This document shows, piece by piece, positions 34,481 to 44,298 of a stretch of DNA of 64,000 bases (positions are counted from its first letter, which is position 1; each line of letters starts with the position of its first letter). The stretch is from Sphingobacterium arenae. Lineage in GTDB: Bacteria > Bacteroidota > Bacteroidia > Sphingobacteriales > Sphingobacteriaceae. Location: NCBI RefSeq assembly GCF_014692505.1, contig NZ_JACNYK010000007.1, positions 186,001 through 250,000 of the forward strand. Reading direction: 5' to 3'. The notes below the pieces were generated by a model. It searched no databases. It saw only the letters and a program-made list of their open reading frames with translations, and was not told the origin of the DNA. The translations under genes were made by a program, and so were the position numbers.

Positions 34481-34496
34481 TAAGGAAGGTTAGTCT
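34472..34496 (+). promoter_or_regulatory. Inverted repeat AGACTAA-N11-TTAGTCT in the locus leader
   Basis: A perfect 7-bp inverted repeat (34472-34478 with 34490-34496) overlaps the end of operator B and lies 30 bp before the first start codon. It could be a second operator half-site pair or an mRNA hairpin. Confidence 0.45.
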
Positions 34497-34526
34497 AAGG
34501 GCCGGTATCTAAAAAATGAGGAATCA

Positions 34527-36092
34527 ATGAAAGTACTATTACCACTGATAATAATTGTTTACAGCAGTTTTCTTTTCGGTCAATCGGCAGAGGAGCGTCT
34601 TTTTGAACTAGAACCTATAGCCACTCGTACGGTTGACGGCCGTATACCCATATCGCTAACTTACGATTCGACGTCGGTGCTCAGAAACCCTTTGAATGGT
34701 TGGGTGATGTACGCTGGCCGTACGGCAGAACCTACCTATTGGGACAAGGAATACTATGTAGATGAACTTCAAAAATTTGTTAAAGTAATTGATTACGCTT
34801 CTGCTTGTTATGTGAGAACCAGCTGGTCATCGTTGAACCCTAAGGAAGGAATATATACTTGGCGGGATACAACAACGCAAATAGGTCGGTTGATTCAAGG
34901 TGCAATGAAACGAGGAGTTCCAATTGCTTTCCGAATTGTAGTCGACGGACGCGACCAGGGAATGAATACGCCAAAGTTCGTGTTCGATGCCGGTGCGCGC
35001 TATTATATGGAAAATGATAAGCATCCGAATCGTTTGACACCACTGCCTCAAGACCCTATTTTTCAACGATATTATGAGCGGTTTATCAAAGCATTCGCGA
35101 AAGATTTCAACGATCCGGAGAGAGTCGCGTTTATTGATGCATATGGTTTAGGAAAGTGGGGAGAAGCGCATAATGTGGTATATGCGGAAACAGGAGAAGC
35201 TACCGAAGAGGAAGTGCAACAATGGAAGGAAGAGGTTTTTGGTTGGGTGACTGATGTGTACACAAAGTATTTTACAAAGGTTCCGCTAATTATCAATTAT
35301 CATCGCTTGGTTGGGCATCCGCAGAGCTGGGGAGATCCAAATCCGAAAAGTGAAGAATTGTTGGAGAAAGCCATTGCAAAAGGTTACGGATTGCGGCAAG
35401 ATGCTTTTGGAATGACTGAATACTACGCTGGTTGGGAGGAAGACTTTGCCGCCAAATGGAGGTACAAACGGCCTATTATTATGGAGGGGGGCTGGATTAC
35501 CGCCGGACAACACCGGTATTGGATTGATCCCAGCAAGAGATATCGTCAAGGGCATCCAGAAGATGTTCGGCAAGGAGAGTTTGATATCGCCGCTGCTGCG
35601 CATGTGAATATGATGGATTTTAGAGCTGGAGATACGGATTCATGGTTTGAATATGCTTTTCCGTTGGTCAAGCAGTTTACTGCTGAGGGCGGTTATAGGC
35701 TCTATCCGGAAGAAATTGTCTTGCCCAAAGTGATAAATAATAAAGGACTGGTTCATATCTCACATCGCTGGCAAAATAAAGGCTGGGGTTACTTCCCAAA
35801 TAATATTCCGCAATGGAATTATAAATATAAGGTGGCTTTTGCGTTATTGGATGAGAATGGTTTGGCTAAGCAGGTATTTGTAGATGACAACTGTGAACCA
35901 TCGGATTGGCGCCAAGGCGTTTCGGTAATATACGATTATAAGGCGCAGCTTAACGTGTCTAAAGGGCGATACAGCTGGGGATTGGCTATTGTCGATCGTA
36001 CGAAAGCAGATCAACCGGCGATTCAACTTGCTATTGATGGTGTATTAACCAGTGAGGGATGGTTAAAATTACAGGATGTTGAAGTACAATAA
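34527..36092 (+). CDS. DUF4832/DUF4874-type secreted protein, candidate glycoside hydrolase (paralogue 1)
   Basis: This 521-aa protein has a signal peptide (MKVLLPLIIIVYSSFLFGQ). The central part (about 50-330) reads like a TIM-barrel glycosidase of the GH-A type: NPLNGWVMYAG, TSWSSLNPKEGIYTW, GVPIAFRIVVDGRD. Glu213 in LGKWGEAHN and Glu320 in IIMEGGWI are conserved in the second copy and are placed like an acid/base and nucleophile pair. The C-terminal part (about 370-520) is a beta-sandwich-like DUF4832 region (HISHRWQNKGWGYFPNNIPQ). It is the first gene of the locus, 77 nt after the promoter. Hydrolase activity is inference; the domain family has no assigned reaction that I can name. Confidence 0.75.
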   Translation: MKVLLPLIIIVYSSFLFGQSAEERLFELEPIATRTVDGRIPISLTYDSTSVLRNPLNGWVMYAGRTAEPTYWDKEYYVDELQKFVKVIDYASACYVRTSWSSLNPKEGIYTWRDTTTQIGRLIQGAMKRGVPIAFRIVVDGRDQGMNTPKFVFDAGARYYMENDKHPNRLTPLPQDPIFQRYYERFIKAFAKDFNDPERVAFIDAYGLGKWGEAHNVVYAETGEATEEEVQQWKEEVFGWVTDVYTKYFTKVPLIINYHRLVGHPQSWGDPNPKSEELLEKAIAKGYGLRQDAFGMTEYYAGWEEDFAAKWRYKRPIIMEGGWITAGQHRYWIDPSKRYRQGHPEDVRQGEFDIAAAAHVNMMDFRAGDTDSWFEYAFPLVKQFTAEGGYRLYPEEIVLPKVINNKGLVHISHRWQNKGWGYFPNNIPQWNYKYKVAFALLDENGLAKQVFVDDNCEPSDWRQGVSVIYDYKAQLNVSKGRYSWGLAIVDRTKADQPAIQLAIDGVLTSEGWLKLQDVEVQ

Positions 36093-36138
36093 TTTAAAAA
36101 TCAAGTTAATCAATATAAACATTAATTAGTAATCCATT

Positions 36139-39100
36139 ATGATAAAAAACAGAATACTTGTAACCCTACTGGGTGTGCTCTGCTCTATATGGGCTTTTGC
36201 ACAACAGGGGGCGGAGGTACGTGGAACGGTTTCGAATAGTGAGGGGCCGTTTCAAGGGGTGAGTGTTGTGGTGGCAGGAACGGACATAGCTACCGTAACC
36301 GATGAACAAGGGAGGTACAGCATTAAAGTCAAATCTACAGACGAATTGGTCTTTACGGCGATTGGCTATCTGGCTCAGCGTATCCGGGTTGCTGCACAGA
36401 CTACGCTCGATCTTTCATTGGTAGAAGAGGCCTCCGCATTGGATGAGGTCGTTGTTGTTGGTTACGGTGAGGTACGTAAGAAAGACTTAACCGGAGCGGT
36501 GAGCACAGCGAAAGGAGCCGATTTGGCGGAACGTAAAACGACGAATTTATCGTCTTCCTTGCAGGGGGCTATACCAGGTTTGATGGTTCGACGTAGTAAT
36601 AATGCGCCGGGTTCATCGGCGGGCAGCATGCATATTCGCGGGGTGACGACGATTGGAAACTCGGCGCCCTTGGTGATTATTGATGGTATCCCGGGAGATA
36701 TTGATCACGTGAATCCTAACGATGTGGAAAGTGTTTCTGTATTGAAAGATGCTGCATCTTCGGCTATTTACGGCTCTCGTGCAGCAGCAGGGGTTATTTT
36801 AATTACAACCAAACGAGGTAGCCGAACGAATCTAAATTTAACCTATTCCGGCGAGTTTGGTGCAGAAATTCCTACCCTGCAGCCGGAGATGGTTGGTGTA
36901 ACGCGTTATCTCGAAATGTCAAACGAACTGCGCTATAATGACAATCAGGTTGGTGGATTCTATCAGGATTATAGCGCCGATCAAGTGAAAAATTGGATTA
37001 ACTACAATACAACAGATCCTAATAATTATCCGCTTACCGATTGGCGAGGGTTGATTTTAGAAGATTATGCTCCAAGACAGACACATACTATTGGTGTATC
37101 GGGAGGAAATGATAAAGTGCGCAGTAAGGCGACATTGGCTTATGACGCTGTCGACGGTCTTTACGAGGAGCGATTTTTCAGACGTGTGATGCTTCGGGTA
37201 AATAATGATTTTACGATTAATGATATGATCAGTGCGACGCTGGATTTGAATGTGCGGAATGCGCGAAATCATACACCGCACTACACGCCACTATCCTTGC
37301 TACGGCAGATGCCGGCTATCTATGCGGCAACCTGGGATGATGGTCGTATCGCCGAAGGAAAGTCAGGTGGAAATCCCTATGGACTGCTTCATTTGGGAGG
37401 TGATCGCGATTCCCGAAGCACACAATTTCGCGGTCGCGGCGTGATTGATATCAAACCTTTTGACGGATTTAAGGTATCGGCCATTGTTTCACCTTATATC
37501 AATTATGCGAAAAGTAAGGCGTTTCGCAAGGCTGCTTCGTATACCTTGGCGACGGATCCGGATGCATTTGGCGGTTGGTTGGAAGATAATGCGAATCCCT
37601 ATAGCACTACTAGCCTGAGCGAAGAACGTAATGATGATTATAACATCACTTCGCAGCTGATCGCGAACTACATGAAATCATTTGGTAAACACGATCTAAC
37701 GGCGATGGTGGGGTATGAAAATTACTATCAGAAATGGGAAAATTTAGGTGCTTCAAGGGACCAATATGTGTTGGATCAATATCCTTATCTGAATGTTGGC
37801 CCTTTAGACTATCGCGGAAATAGCGGTGATGCCGAAGCGTATGCCTACAATTCTTACTTCGGTCGACTGATTTATAGTTATGGAGATAGGTACCTTTTGC
37901 AAGTGAATGCGCGCCGGGATGGTTCTTCACGCTTCCATAAGGATCATCGCTGGGGAACTTTTCCTTCATTTTCTGCAGGTTGGGTCATTAGTGAAGAGTC
38001 TTTTTTGAAGAACGCAAACATCAATTGGTTGTCTTTTTTGAAATTGCGAGGATCTTGGGGCGCTCTTGGTAATGAGCGAATCGGTAGCTACTATCCGTAT
38101 ATGTCTTTACTGGCATTTGGCAACGCTCTATTTTATGAAAACGGAGCGACTGTAGCCAATACCACAGCGGCACAACGTACCTTGGCGGTGTCGGATATTT
38201 CTTGGGAGAAATCGCAATCGACTGATATTGGTCTTGACGCAGCATTTTTGGATAACCGGTTGACCGTTACGGCAGATTACTACTGGAAGCAAACGCAGGG
38301 TATGTTGCTGAATATCGATATTCCGGCTTCTGTAGGGCAAGGTATTTCAGAAATGAATGCTGGCGAAATGTCCACAAAAGGCTTTGATTTGGAACTCGGC
38401 TGGCGCGACCAAAAGGGGGATTGGAGCTATGGCGTAACGGCTAATTTATCCGACTTCTTATCAAAACTGGATGATATGAAAGATACGCGGGTCATTAGTG
38501 GAAATAAACTGAAAGAGGCCGGGATTTACTTTAATGAATGGTATGGTTATAAAAGTGACGGACTTTTCCTGACGGAGGAAGAGGTAGCGAACTCGCCGAA
38601 ATTGAATAATCAAATAAAAGTGGGCGATATCAAATACTTGGATATTTCAGGTCCAGAAGGGGTGCCGGATGGTATTATATCGGCGGAATATGATCGGGTA
38701 CCTCTGGGGAATTCATTGCCTCGTTACCAGTATGGGGGAAGACTGTATGCTGGGTATAAGAACTTTAATCTCGCGATGACTTTTCAAGGAATTGGCAAAC
38801 AAAGTGTGCGCTTGGAACGTCAGATGGTTGAGCCACTGCGGGCAAATTTTGGTAATATTCCAGCGATTATTGATGGGAATTATTGGAGTCCGTTTAACAC
38901 AACAGAAGAGAATGCAGCAGCGGCCTATCCTCGCTTGACACGCGCTAATGTGGAAGCGAATATGGCGATGTCGGATTACTGGTTGTTCAACGGACGTTAT
39001 TTCCGTTTGAAAAATATTACACTAGGTTATACCGTACCGAAGACTGTTACAGAGCGATTCAAGGTGCACAACTTGCAGGTTTACGCAAGTGCAAGTGATT

Positions 39101-39204
39101 TGTTTACCTGGAATAAATATCCTTCGGGCTGGGATCCGGAGATGGGGGTTAGTGATTACCCGATTACGACAACCGTGTTAATGGGGGTTTCCCTTGATTT
39201 CTAA
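36139..39204 (+). CDS. susC: SusC/RagA-family TonB-dependent outer-membrane transporter
   Basis: This 1021-aa outer-membrane transporter imports oligosaccharides with its SusD partner, powered by TonB. The order is signal peptide (MIKNRILVTLLGVLCSIWAF), carboxypeptidase-like regulatory domain (about 25-100; VRGTVSNSEGPFQGVSVVV), TonB box (LDEVVVVGYG), plug (AIYGSRAAAGVILITTKRG) and a barrel to the C-terminal aromatic-ended strand (MGVSLDF). The gene lies 47 bp after the first DUF4832 gene and 12 bp before susD. The length is normal. The substrate is not evident from sequence. Confidence 0.96.
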   Translation: MIKNRILVTLLGVLCSIWAFAQQGAEVRGTVSNSEGPFQGVSVVVAGTDIATVTDEQGRYSIKVKSTDELVFTAIGYLAQRIRVAAQTTLDLSLVEEASALDEVVVVGYGEVRKKDLTGAVSTAKGADLAERKTTNLSSSLQGAIPGLMVRRSNNAPGSSAGSMHIRGVTTIGNSAPLVIIDGIPGDIDHVNPNDVESVSVLKDAASSAIYGSRAAAGVILITTKRGSRTNLNLTYSGEFGAEIPTLQPEMVGVTRYLEMSNELRYNDNQVGGFYQDYSADQVKNWINYNTTDPNNYPLTDWRGLILEDYAPRQTHTIGVSGGNDKVRSKATLAYDAVDGLYEERFFRRVMLRVNNDFTINDMISATLDLNVRNARNHTPHYTPLSLLRQMPAIYAATWDDGRIAEGKSGGNPYGLLHLGGDRDSRSTQFRGRGVIDIKPFDGFKVSAIVSPYINYAKSKAFRKAASYTLATDPDAFGGWLEDNANPYSTTSLSEERNDDYNITSQLIANYMKSFGKHDLTAMVGYENYYQKWENLGASRDQYVLDQYPYLNVGPLDYRGNSGDAEAYAYNSYFGRLIYSYGDRYLLQVNARRDGSSRFHKDHRWGTFPSFSAGWVISEESFLKNANINWLSFLKLRGSWGALGNERIGSYYPYMSLLAFGNALFYENGATVANTTAAQRTLAVSDISWEKSQSTDIGLDAAFLDNRLTVTADYYWKQTQGMLLNIDIPASVGQGISEMNAGEMSTKGFDLELGWRDQKGDWSYGVTANLSDFLSKLDDMKDTRVISGNKLKEAGIYFNEWYGYKSDGLFLTEEEVANSPKLNNQIKVGDIKYLDISGPEGVPDGIISAEYDRVPLGNSLPRYQYGGRLYAGYKNFNLAMTFQGIGKQSVRLERQMVEPLRANFGNIPAIIDGNYWSPFNTTEENAAAAYPRLTRANVEANMAMSDYWLFNGRYFRLKNITLGYTVPKTVTERFKVHNLQVYASASDLFTWNKYPSGWDPEMGVSDYPITTTVLMGVSLDF

Positions 39205-39215
39205 ACAATATAAAT

Positions 39216-40937
39216 ATGAAATACATAGTAAAAATATATGCACTAGGATTGTTGCTGATGCTGCAAGCCTGTCAGGACATGGATTTAGCACCACTTTCGG
39301 AAGGAAGTAGCGAAACCTGGTATTCAACCGAAACAGAATTGGATATGGCCGTAAATGAATTTTATATTCTCGGCTATTGGAATCAACCGTTGGAAAACTC
39401 AGACCAGTGGACGGATAATTTTTCGTATAGAAATACGCACCGCGTGGATATTCTCTACGGAACGCTAAACGGTGGTCAGTGGGAGGTGTACCGTCTTTGG
39501 GAACAGAGTTATAAATTGATTGCCCGTGCCAATGCGCTATTAGAGAGAATTGACGAAGCCGCTGCAGGCAACGTTAGTCCTGAAAAAATAGAGACATATA
39601 AGGCAGAAGCCTATTTCGCTCGGGCTTGTAAATACGCAGACTTGATCTGCTATTTCGGTGATGTAGTGTATTACGATCAGTCGCCTACATTGGAAGAGGC
39701 TTTTGAGAAAACGCGTACACCTAAAGATGAGGTCATCCCGTTGGTCTACGAGGATTTTGATCGAGCAGCAGCTGTTTTACCAGAGGCCTATCCAAACAGT
39801 GCGGTGCATTTTACGAAGGGAGCGGCTTATGCCATGAAAGCCAGGTTTGCGCTGTATATGGGCGACTGGGAGGTGGCTGCAACGGCGGCGAAAGCTTGTA
39901 TCGATCTAGGGGTGTATGATTTACATCCAGATTTTGGGAACTTATTTTTGGCGGATACGAAATCGAATACTTCGGAAAAAATATTTGCTTTTCCGCGTTC
40001 CATTGCCAGCGGCGTTGTGCTGGATCAATGGGTTGTAAACAACGAACTCACGCGTAACCCTGGAGGCTATGGATCGTCTTGCCCTTCCTGGGATCTGATG
40101 GCGGCTTTCCTCTGTACGGACGGCATGCCTATAGATGAGTCGCCATTGTTTGATCCACATAATCCTTTCGCGAATAGGGATCCGCGTTGTGCAAAGACTA
40201 TCGTAGAGTTCGGGACGGTTCATGTTGGGTTTGATTATAACCCGCATCCGGAAGTGACACAGGTGATGAATTATAATACGGGCACCATGCAGGCGAATCA
40301 GGACAATCGAGCCATCAATCAGTATGCCTCGTATAACGCATTGAACTGGAAAAAAGGTATCAACGAACTATGGATCCAAAATGGCCGTACCGTGGAACGT
40401 GATTATGTGATGATGCGTTATGCGGATGTGTTATTGATGTATGCCGAGGCGAAGATTGAACTGAATCAAATTGACCAATCAGTATTGGACGCGATGAATG
40501 CGGTTCGTGCACGAGGATATGGCGTTCCTTTGACGGCGACAGACCAATATCCGGCCATTACGAGCATGGACCAAACAGCCTTGCGCAAAGAAGTCCGGTT
40601 GGAACGGCGGGTGGAACTAGCAAATGAAGGTTTGCGCTATATGGATCTAATTCGTTGGCGTTTGGCTACAAAGGCGTTGAATACGAAGAACTATGGTATT
40701 CTTTATCCTGCAGCAGATCTTATTAGTCAAGTAACTTCCAAAGGACATTGGTTTTGGGCATATACGCCTCAAATTGATGAAGATGGTATCGCTGATTTCT
40801 CTCAAATGGAAAATGCAGGATTGATTTCGGTATTGTCGCAACGTGTATGGGATGAACGTCAGTATCTATGGCCGCTACCTACACCTGAACTGGAAATATC
40901 ACCAAATCTAAGAACGGATAATAACCCGGGATATTAG
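39216..40937 (+). CDS. susD: SusD/RagB-family outer-membrane glycan-binding lipoprotein
   Basis: This 573-aa lipoprotein (lipobox LLMLQAC) caps the SusC channel and binds glycan. The alpha-helical SusD fold shows in the TPR-like helices (YKAEAYFARACKYADLICYF and AYAMKARFALYMGDWEVAAT), in the family motif ERDYVMMRYADVLLMYAEAK, and in EVRLERRVELANEGLRYMDL followed by IRW. The C-terminus WPLPTPELEISPNLRTDNNP is typical. It is transcribed with SusC. Aromatic residues likely to bind sugar are present, but the ligand is unknown. Confidence 0.96.
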   Translation: MKYIVKIYALGLLLMLQACQDMDLAPLSEGSSETWYSTETELDMAVNEFYILGYWNQPLENSDQWTDNFSYRNTHRVDILYGTLNGGQWEVYRLWEQSYKLIARANALLERIDEAAAGNVSPEKIETYKAEAYFARACKYADLICYFGDVVYYDQSPTLEEAFEKTRTPKDEVIPLVYEDFDRAAAVLPEAYPNSAVHFTKGAAYAMKARFALYMGDWEVAATAAKACIDLGVYDLHPDFGNLFLADTKSNTSEKIFAFPRSIASGVVLDQWVVNNELTRNPGGYGSSCPSWDLMAAFLCTDGMPIDESPLFDPHNPFANRDPRCAKTIVEFGTVHVGFDYNPHPEVTQVMNYNTGTMQANQDNRAINQYASYNALNWKKGINELWIQNGRTVERDYVMMRYADVLLMYAEAKIELNQIDQSVLDAMNAVRARGYGVPLTATDQYPAITSMDQTALRKEVRLERRVELANEGLRYMDLIRWRLATKALNTKNYGILYPAADLISQVTSKGHWFWAYTPQIDEDGIADFSQMENAGLISVLSQRVWDERQYLWPLPTPELEISPNLRTDNNPGY

Positions 40938-40974
40938 AATAAATATGCTAACAAATTCTATAAACCTTATGAAT

Positions 40975-42612
40975 ATGAAAATGAATAGAATAACGGAGAA
41001 TGCTAAGCTTCTGGTGATGCTCATGGTGGGGATCGGCTTGGTGGCTTGCGAAAGATTAGATATTGACGATGCTTACTCTCGTCACGATTATACCTTGGCA
41101 ATCGAGGCGTCCACTGATGAGGTGCTACTGGACGAAACTACGTCTGGTGATGTCGCATTGACCCTGAATTGGTCGGCTGCTGCAGATTTGGGGTTTGCGT
41201 ATAGTACGTCCTATTATCTGGAAATGGAGCCATCGAGTGGGAGTGATAAGGGGGCAATTATTGAATATGTGGCGCAAGATGAAACATCGAAGAGCTTTAC
41301 GCATGAAGAACTACAAGAGCTGCTGGTCGATTATTGGGAACGCCCTACCGGTGCTACAAGTACACTAAATGTGCGGATCACCTCGAATACGGAAGGACCG
41401 CGGGTGATTATCCCTGAAGTAGCGACGGTGCAAATTAAGATTAAAACCTTCGGTCCGAAACCTTTCTTGGCGGATCAGTTGTTTATGCGTGGAACAGCTG
41501 TGGGAGAGGAGGATATCGAGATGACTGCTGCTTCGGGGAATAGCAATCTCTTTATGTACACAGGAAATTTGTCTGCAGGAACCATCTTTTTCCCGATTAT
41601 TTATGGCCTCGATGTAATGGAAAACGCAGTTGCTCCGTTGGAAGACGGTGGGCAGGTAACGACTTCGCCGGCCGATATACAGGTGGTGGAATTAACGGAA
41701 GCGGGAGCTTGGCAGATCACAGAGGAAAATGAATATCGGGTGACGATTAATTTATCAACAAAGCAGCTTAGCATTGTGCCTGCCGGTGATGTGCTGGATT
41801 TGGATGCGCTATTTATGTCGGGCACGGCTGTGGATGGAGAAATGGAAATAAATCGAGCATTAGAAGACGAAAATGTGTATGCGTTTAGGGGGGAACTGAA
41901 AGCGGGTACACTCTATCTTCCTATAGAGTTTGAAGGCGAACGAATGCTCTCCATTGTTCCTGAATCGGGTGGCGTGCAAGCGATCTCAGATGGTGTGACG
42001 ATCGGTTTTGGACAAGCAGAAACGGGCAGCGCACAAGCAGCTAACCACTGGGAGATTGCCTCGGCAGGGGTGTATCGTATTGTTGTCAATATACAGAATA
42101 AAGATATTACCATTTACTCTCCGGAAACTGATCTCCAACCCAAAGTGGTTTCGTGGAACAACACGGTCATCGGACAAAATCCGTATACTGCACCGATAAC
42201 AGAACTTTGGATGTATGGTGGATTTAATAGCTGGAGTGGAGATGGCAATGGTTTCAGTGGCTTCCACGATGATTTCAAAATGACCCAAAGTATGGCAAAC
42301 CCGAATATCTTCGTGTATAATGGCGCTGCTTTGCCGAGGACTACAATCTCCGATGAACGTACTGGCGAAAGTCAAACCGGATCGCTGCGTTTCTCGGTAT
42401 CCAATATTCATAACAATGTTTATGCGTTTGGTTCTACAGCGCCGGCACAGCGGAACGTGAGCAATGGTTATTTTACCGTGGATTCGAATACACCGCAAAC
42501 GCTAGTCGAAGGACAAGGGGATAACCGCTATGCTTTCTTTAATATCCCATCAGGAACGAATTTCGTAGTCGTCGATGTGGAAAATCTAACGGTGGTTTTT
42601 GATACGAAATAG
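40975..42612 (+). CDS. SusE/SusF-like surface glycan-binding lipoprotein
   Basis: This lipoprotein of about 545 aa (MKMNRITENAKLLVMLMVGI, then GLVAC) has an N-terminal Ig-like SusE domain (about 30-160; ASTDEVLLDETTSGDVALTL). Two tandem starch-binding-like modules follow of about 105 residues each (LFMRGTAVGEEDIEM and LFMSGTAVDGEMEI, both ending in VTINLSTKQLSIV/VVNIQNKDITIY), then a third module with WMYGGFNSWSGDG. This places it as the surface-exposed binding partner of SusCD. Several Met starts between 40945 and 40981 are possible; 40975 gives the best signal peptide. It is 7 to 37 bp after susD. Confidence 0.85.
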   Translation: MKMNRITENAKLLVMLMVGIGLVACERLDIDDAYSRHDYTLAIEASTDEVLLDETTSGDVALTLNWSAAADLGFAYSTSYYLEMEPSSGSDKGAIIEYVAQDETSKSFTHEELQELLVDYWERPTGATSTLNVRITSNTEGPRVIIPEVATVQIKIKTFGPKPFLADQLFMRGTAVGEEDIEMTAASGNSNLFMYTGNLSAGTIFFPIIYGLDVMENAVAPLEDGGQVTTSPADIQVVELTEAGAWQITEENEYRVTINLSTKQLSIVPAGDVLDLDALFMSGTAVDGEMEINRALEDENVYAFRGELKAGTLYLPIEFEGERMLSIVPESGGVQAISDGVTIGFGQAETGSAQAANHWEIASAGVYRIVVNIQNKDITIYSPETDLQPKVVSWNNTVIGQNPYTAPITELWMYGGFNSWSGDGNGFSGFHDDFKMTQSMANPNIFVYNGAALPRTTISDERTGESQTGSLRFSVSNIHNNVYAFGSTAPAQRNVSNGYFTVDSNTPQTLVEGQGDNRYAFFNIPSGTNFVVVDVENLTVVFDTK

Positions 42613-42654
42613 GTTGATCGGGATATAGTTTATAATAACATAAGGAGAATAATT

Positions 42655-44259
42655 ATGAATACGATAAATAATAAAATACTTTCGATGGTGCTGGGATTGT
42701 TGCTCGTGTGTGGTCTCACGGCCTGTAGTGATAGTGAAAGCGTTTGGGGTGAACCATACGAAGATATAGATATATCGGGTAATATTTCGGTGAATGTCCT
42801 GCCGGAACGAAGGGCCTTATTGCGAAATCCCATGAACGGTTGGGTAATATATGCAGGTTTAGGTGATGGCTTATCCGATACTTTCTGGGAGGACTATGAT
42901 AATTTTCAGTCGACAAAAGGTCGTATAAAGGTTTCGGATTATGCAACGACGCTTTTTATTCGTGGTGCTTGGTCTGATTTTAATCCCGAGGAAGGCAGGT
43001 ATGTATGGGATGAGGATTTGAATACGAAACCGGCTCAACGATTCAAGGATCTGGTGTCGGGCGCGCTGGAGCGAAACTTAAAGTTGGCATTTTCCTTTAT
43101 CGTGGATAGCAGGGATAAACACTACAACTTCACGCCCCAATATGTCATGGATTCCCCAGGCATCGAAGGGTACGAAACGACCACAGGTACCGCCAGTCAT
43201 GTGTGGTCTCCCTACCCGGACAATGCGGTTTTTCAAAAACGCTATGCAGACTTTATAAATACTTTTGCGGAACGTTATGATGATCCTGATATGGTACAGT
43301 TTATCAGTGGAACCGGTTTAGGAAAATGGGGCGAGTCGCATAGTCTGCGTTACGCAACGGATGATGCCACGCCGCGGGAAGATGTGTTTGACTGGGTAAC
43401 GAGTCTTTATGCGAGTGCCTTTAAACGTGTGCCCGTTATCGTGAATTATCACCGCACGATATTAGCACGCGGTGATTGGAGCGACGACCGGGATTTCCCA
43501 ATTGCACAGCGTATGCTGGAAAGTGCAATTGAAAAGGGATTCTCCCTACGTCATGATGCTTTTGGTATGAAAAGTTACTACAAGGCTTGGGAACAAAATT
43601 TTGCGCGCAGGTATAATTATCAACGCCCTATTGTGGCCGAAGGCGGTTGGGTGAAAAATTCGCATGGTGGGTCGATTTCAGGTGACGGCTATAGCAGTTA
43701 TGCGGATGTGCGTCGGGGTGAATTTGATGAAGCTAAAGGGGCAGCGGCCAATATGTTGGACCTTCGCTACAGTCGTGACATCGTTAACGGCGAAACGTTT
43801 TCTTGGTTCAATGAGGCTTTTTATTTGGTTGAGCAGTTTATCGCTGAAGGAGGCTATCGCCTGTACCCCGATCGGATATCCCTTCCAGAAAGAGTTCCCG
43901 CTGGCGCGAGCTTTCGTATCGGTCATCGTTGGCACAATCTAGGTTGGGGCTATTGTCCAACAAATATCCCGCAGTGGAACGATAAATATAAAGTGGCTTT
44001 TGCCCTGTTGGATAAGAATGATCTATTGCCTCAGACCATCATGGTTGATAACGCTCCAATGCTCTCCGAGTGGATCAAAGGTTATCCCAAAGGATATACT
44101 TTTTCCACCACGCTTACCAACGTAGGCCCCGGTGACTACTATTGGGCGATTGGTATTGTCGACGTGACCAAGAATAACGAGATTGGTATTCATATTGCGG
44201 CGAAAGAAAATATGACCGATGAAGGTTGGCTTCGCTTAAGTGAAGTAAATGTGCAATAA
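42655..44259 (+). CDS. DUF4832/DUF4874-type lipoprotein, candidate glycoside hydrolase (paralogue 2)
   Basis: This 534-aa lipoprotein (lipobox LLLVCGLTAC) is homologous along its length to the first gene of the locus. Shared blocks are NPMNGWVIYAG, GAWSDFNPEEGRYVW, LGKWGESHS (Glu227), PIVAEGGWV (Glu329), GGYRLYPDRISLP and the C-terminal HRWHNLGWGYCPTNIPQWND. The two conserved Glu residues are 102 apart here and 107 apart in paralogue 1. Lipid anchoring here, against a plain signal peptide in paralogue 1, suggests a surface enzyme and a periplasmic enzyme acting in sequence. Catalysis is inferred. Confidence 0.75.
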   Translation: MNTINNKILSMVLGLLLVCGLTACSDSESVWGEPYEDIDISGNISVNVLPERRALLRNPMNGWVIYAGLGDGLSDTFWEDYDNFQSTKGRIKVSDYATTLFIRGAWSDFNPEEGRYVWDEDLNTKPAQRFKDLVSGALERNLKLAFSFIVDSRDKHYNFTPQYVMDSPGIEGYETTTGTASHVWSPYPDNAVFQKRYADFINTFAERYDDPDMVQFISGTGLGKWGESHSLRYATDDATPREDVFDWVTSLYASAFKRVPVIVNYHRTILARGDWSDDRDFPIAQRMLESAIEKGFSLRHDAFGMKSYYKAWEQNFARRYNYQRPIVAEGGWVKNSHGGSISGDGYSSYADVRRGEFDEAKGAAANMLDLRYSRDIVNGETFSWFNEAFYLVEQFIAEGGYRLYPDRISLPERVPAGASFRIGHRWHNLGWGYCPTNIPQWNDKYKVAFALLDKNDLLPQTIMVDNAPMLSEWIKGYPKGYTFSTTLTNVGPGDYYWAIGIVDVTKNNEIGIHIAAKENMTDEGWLRLSEVNVQ

Positions 44260-44298
44260 CGTGACGAAACAATCGAGTAAAATCCCTAAAACAAGAAT

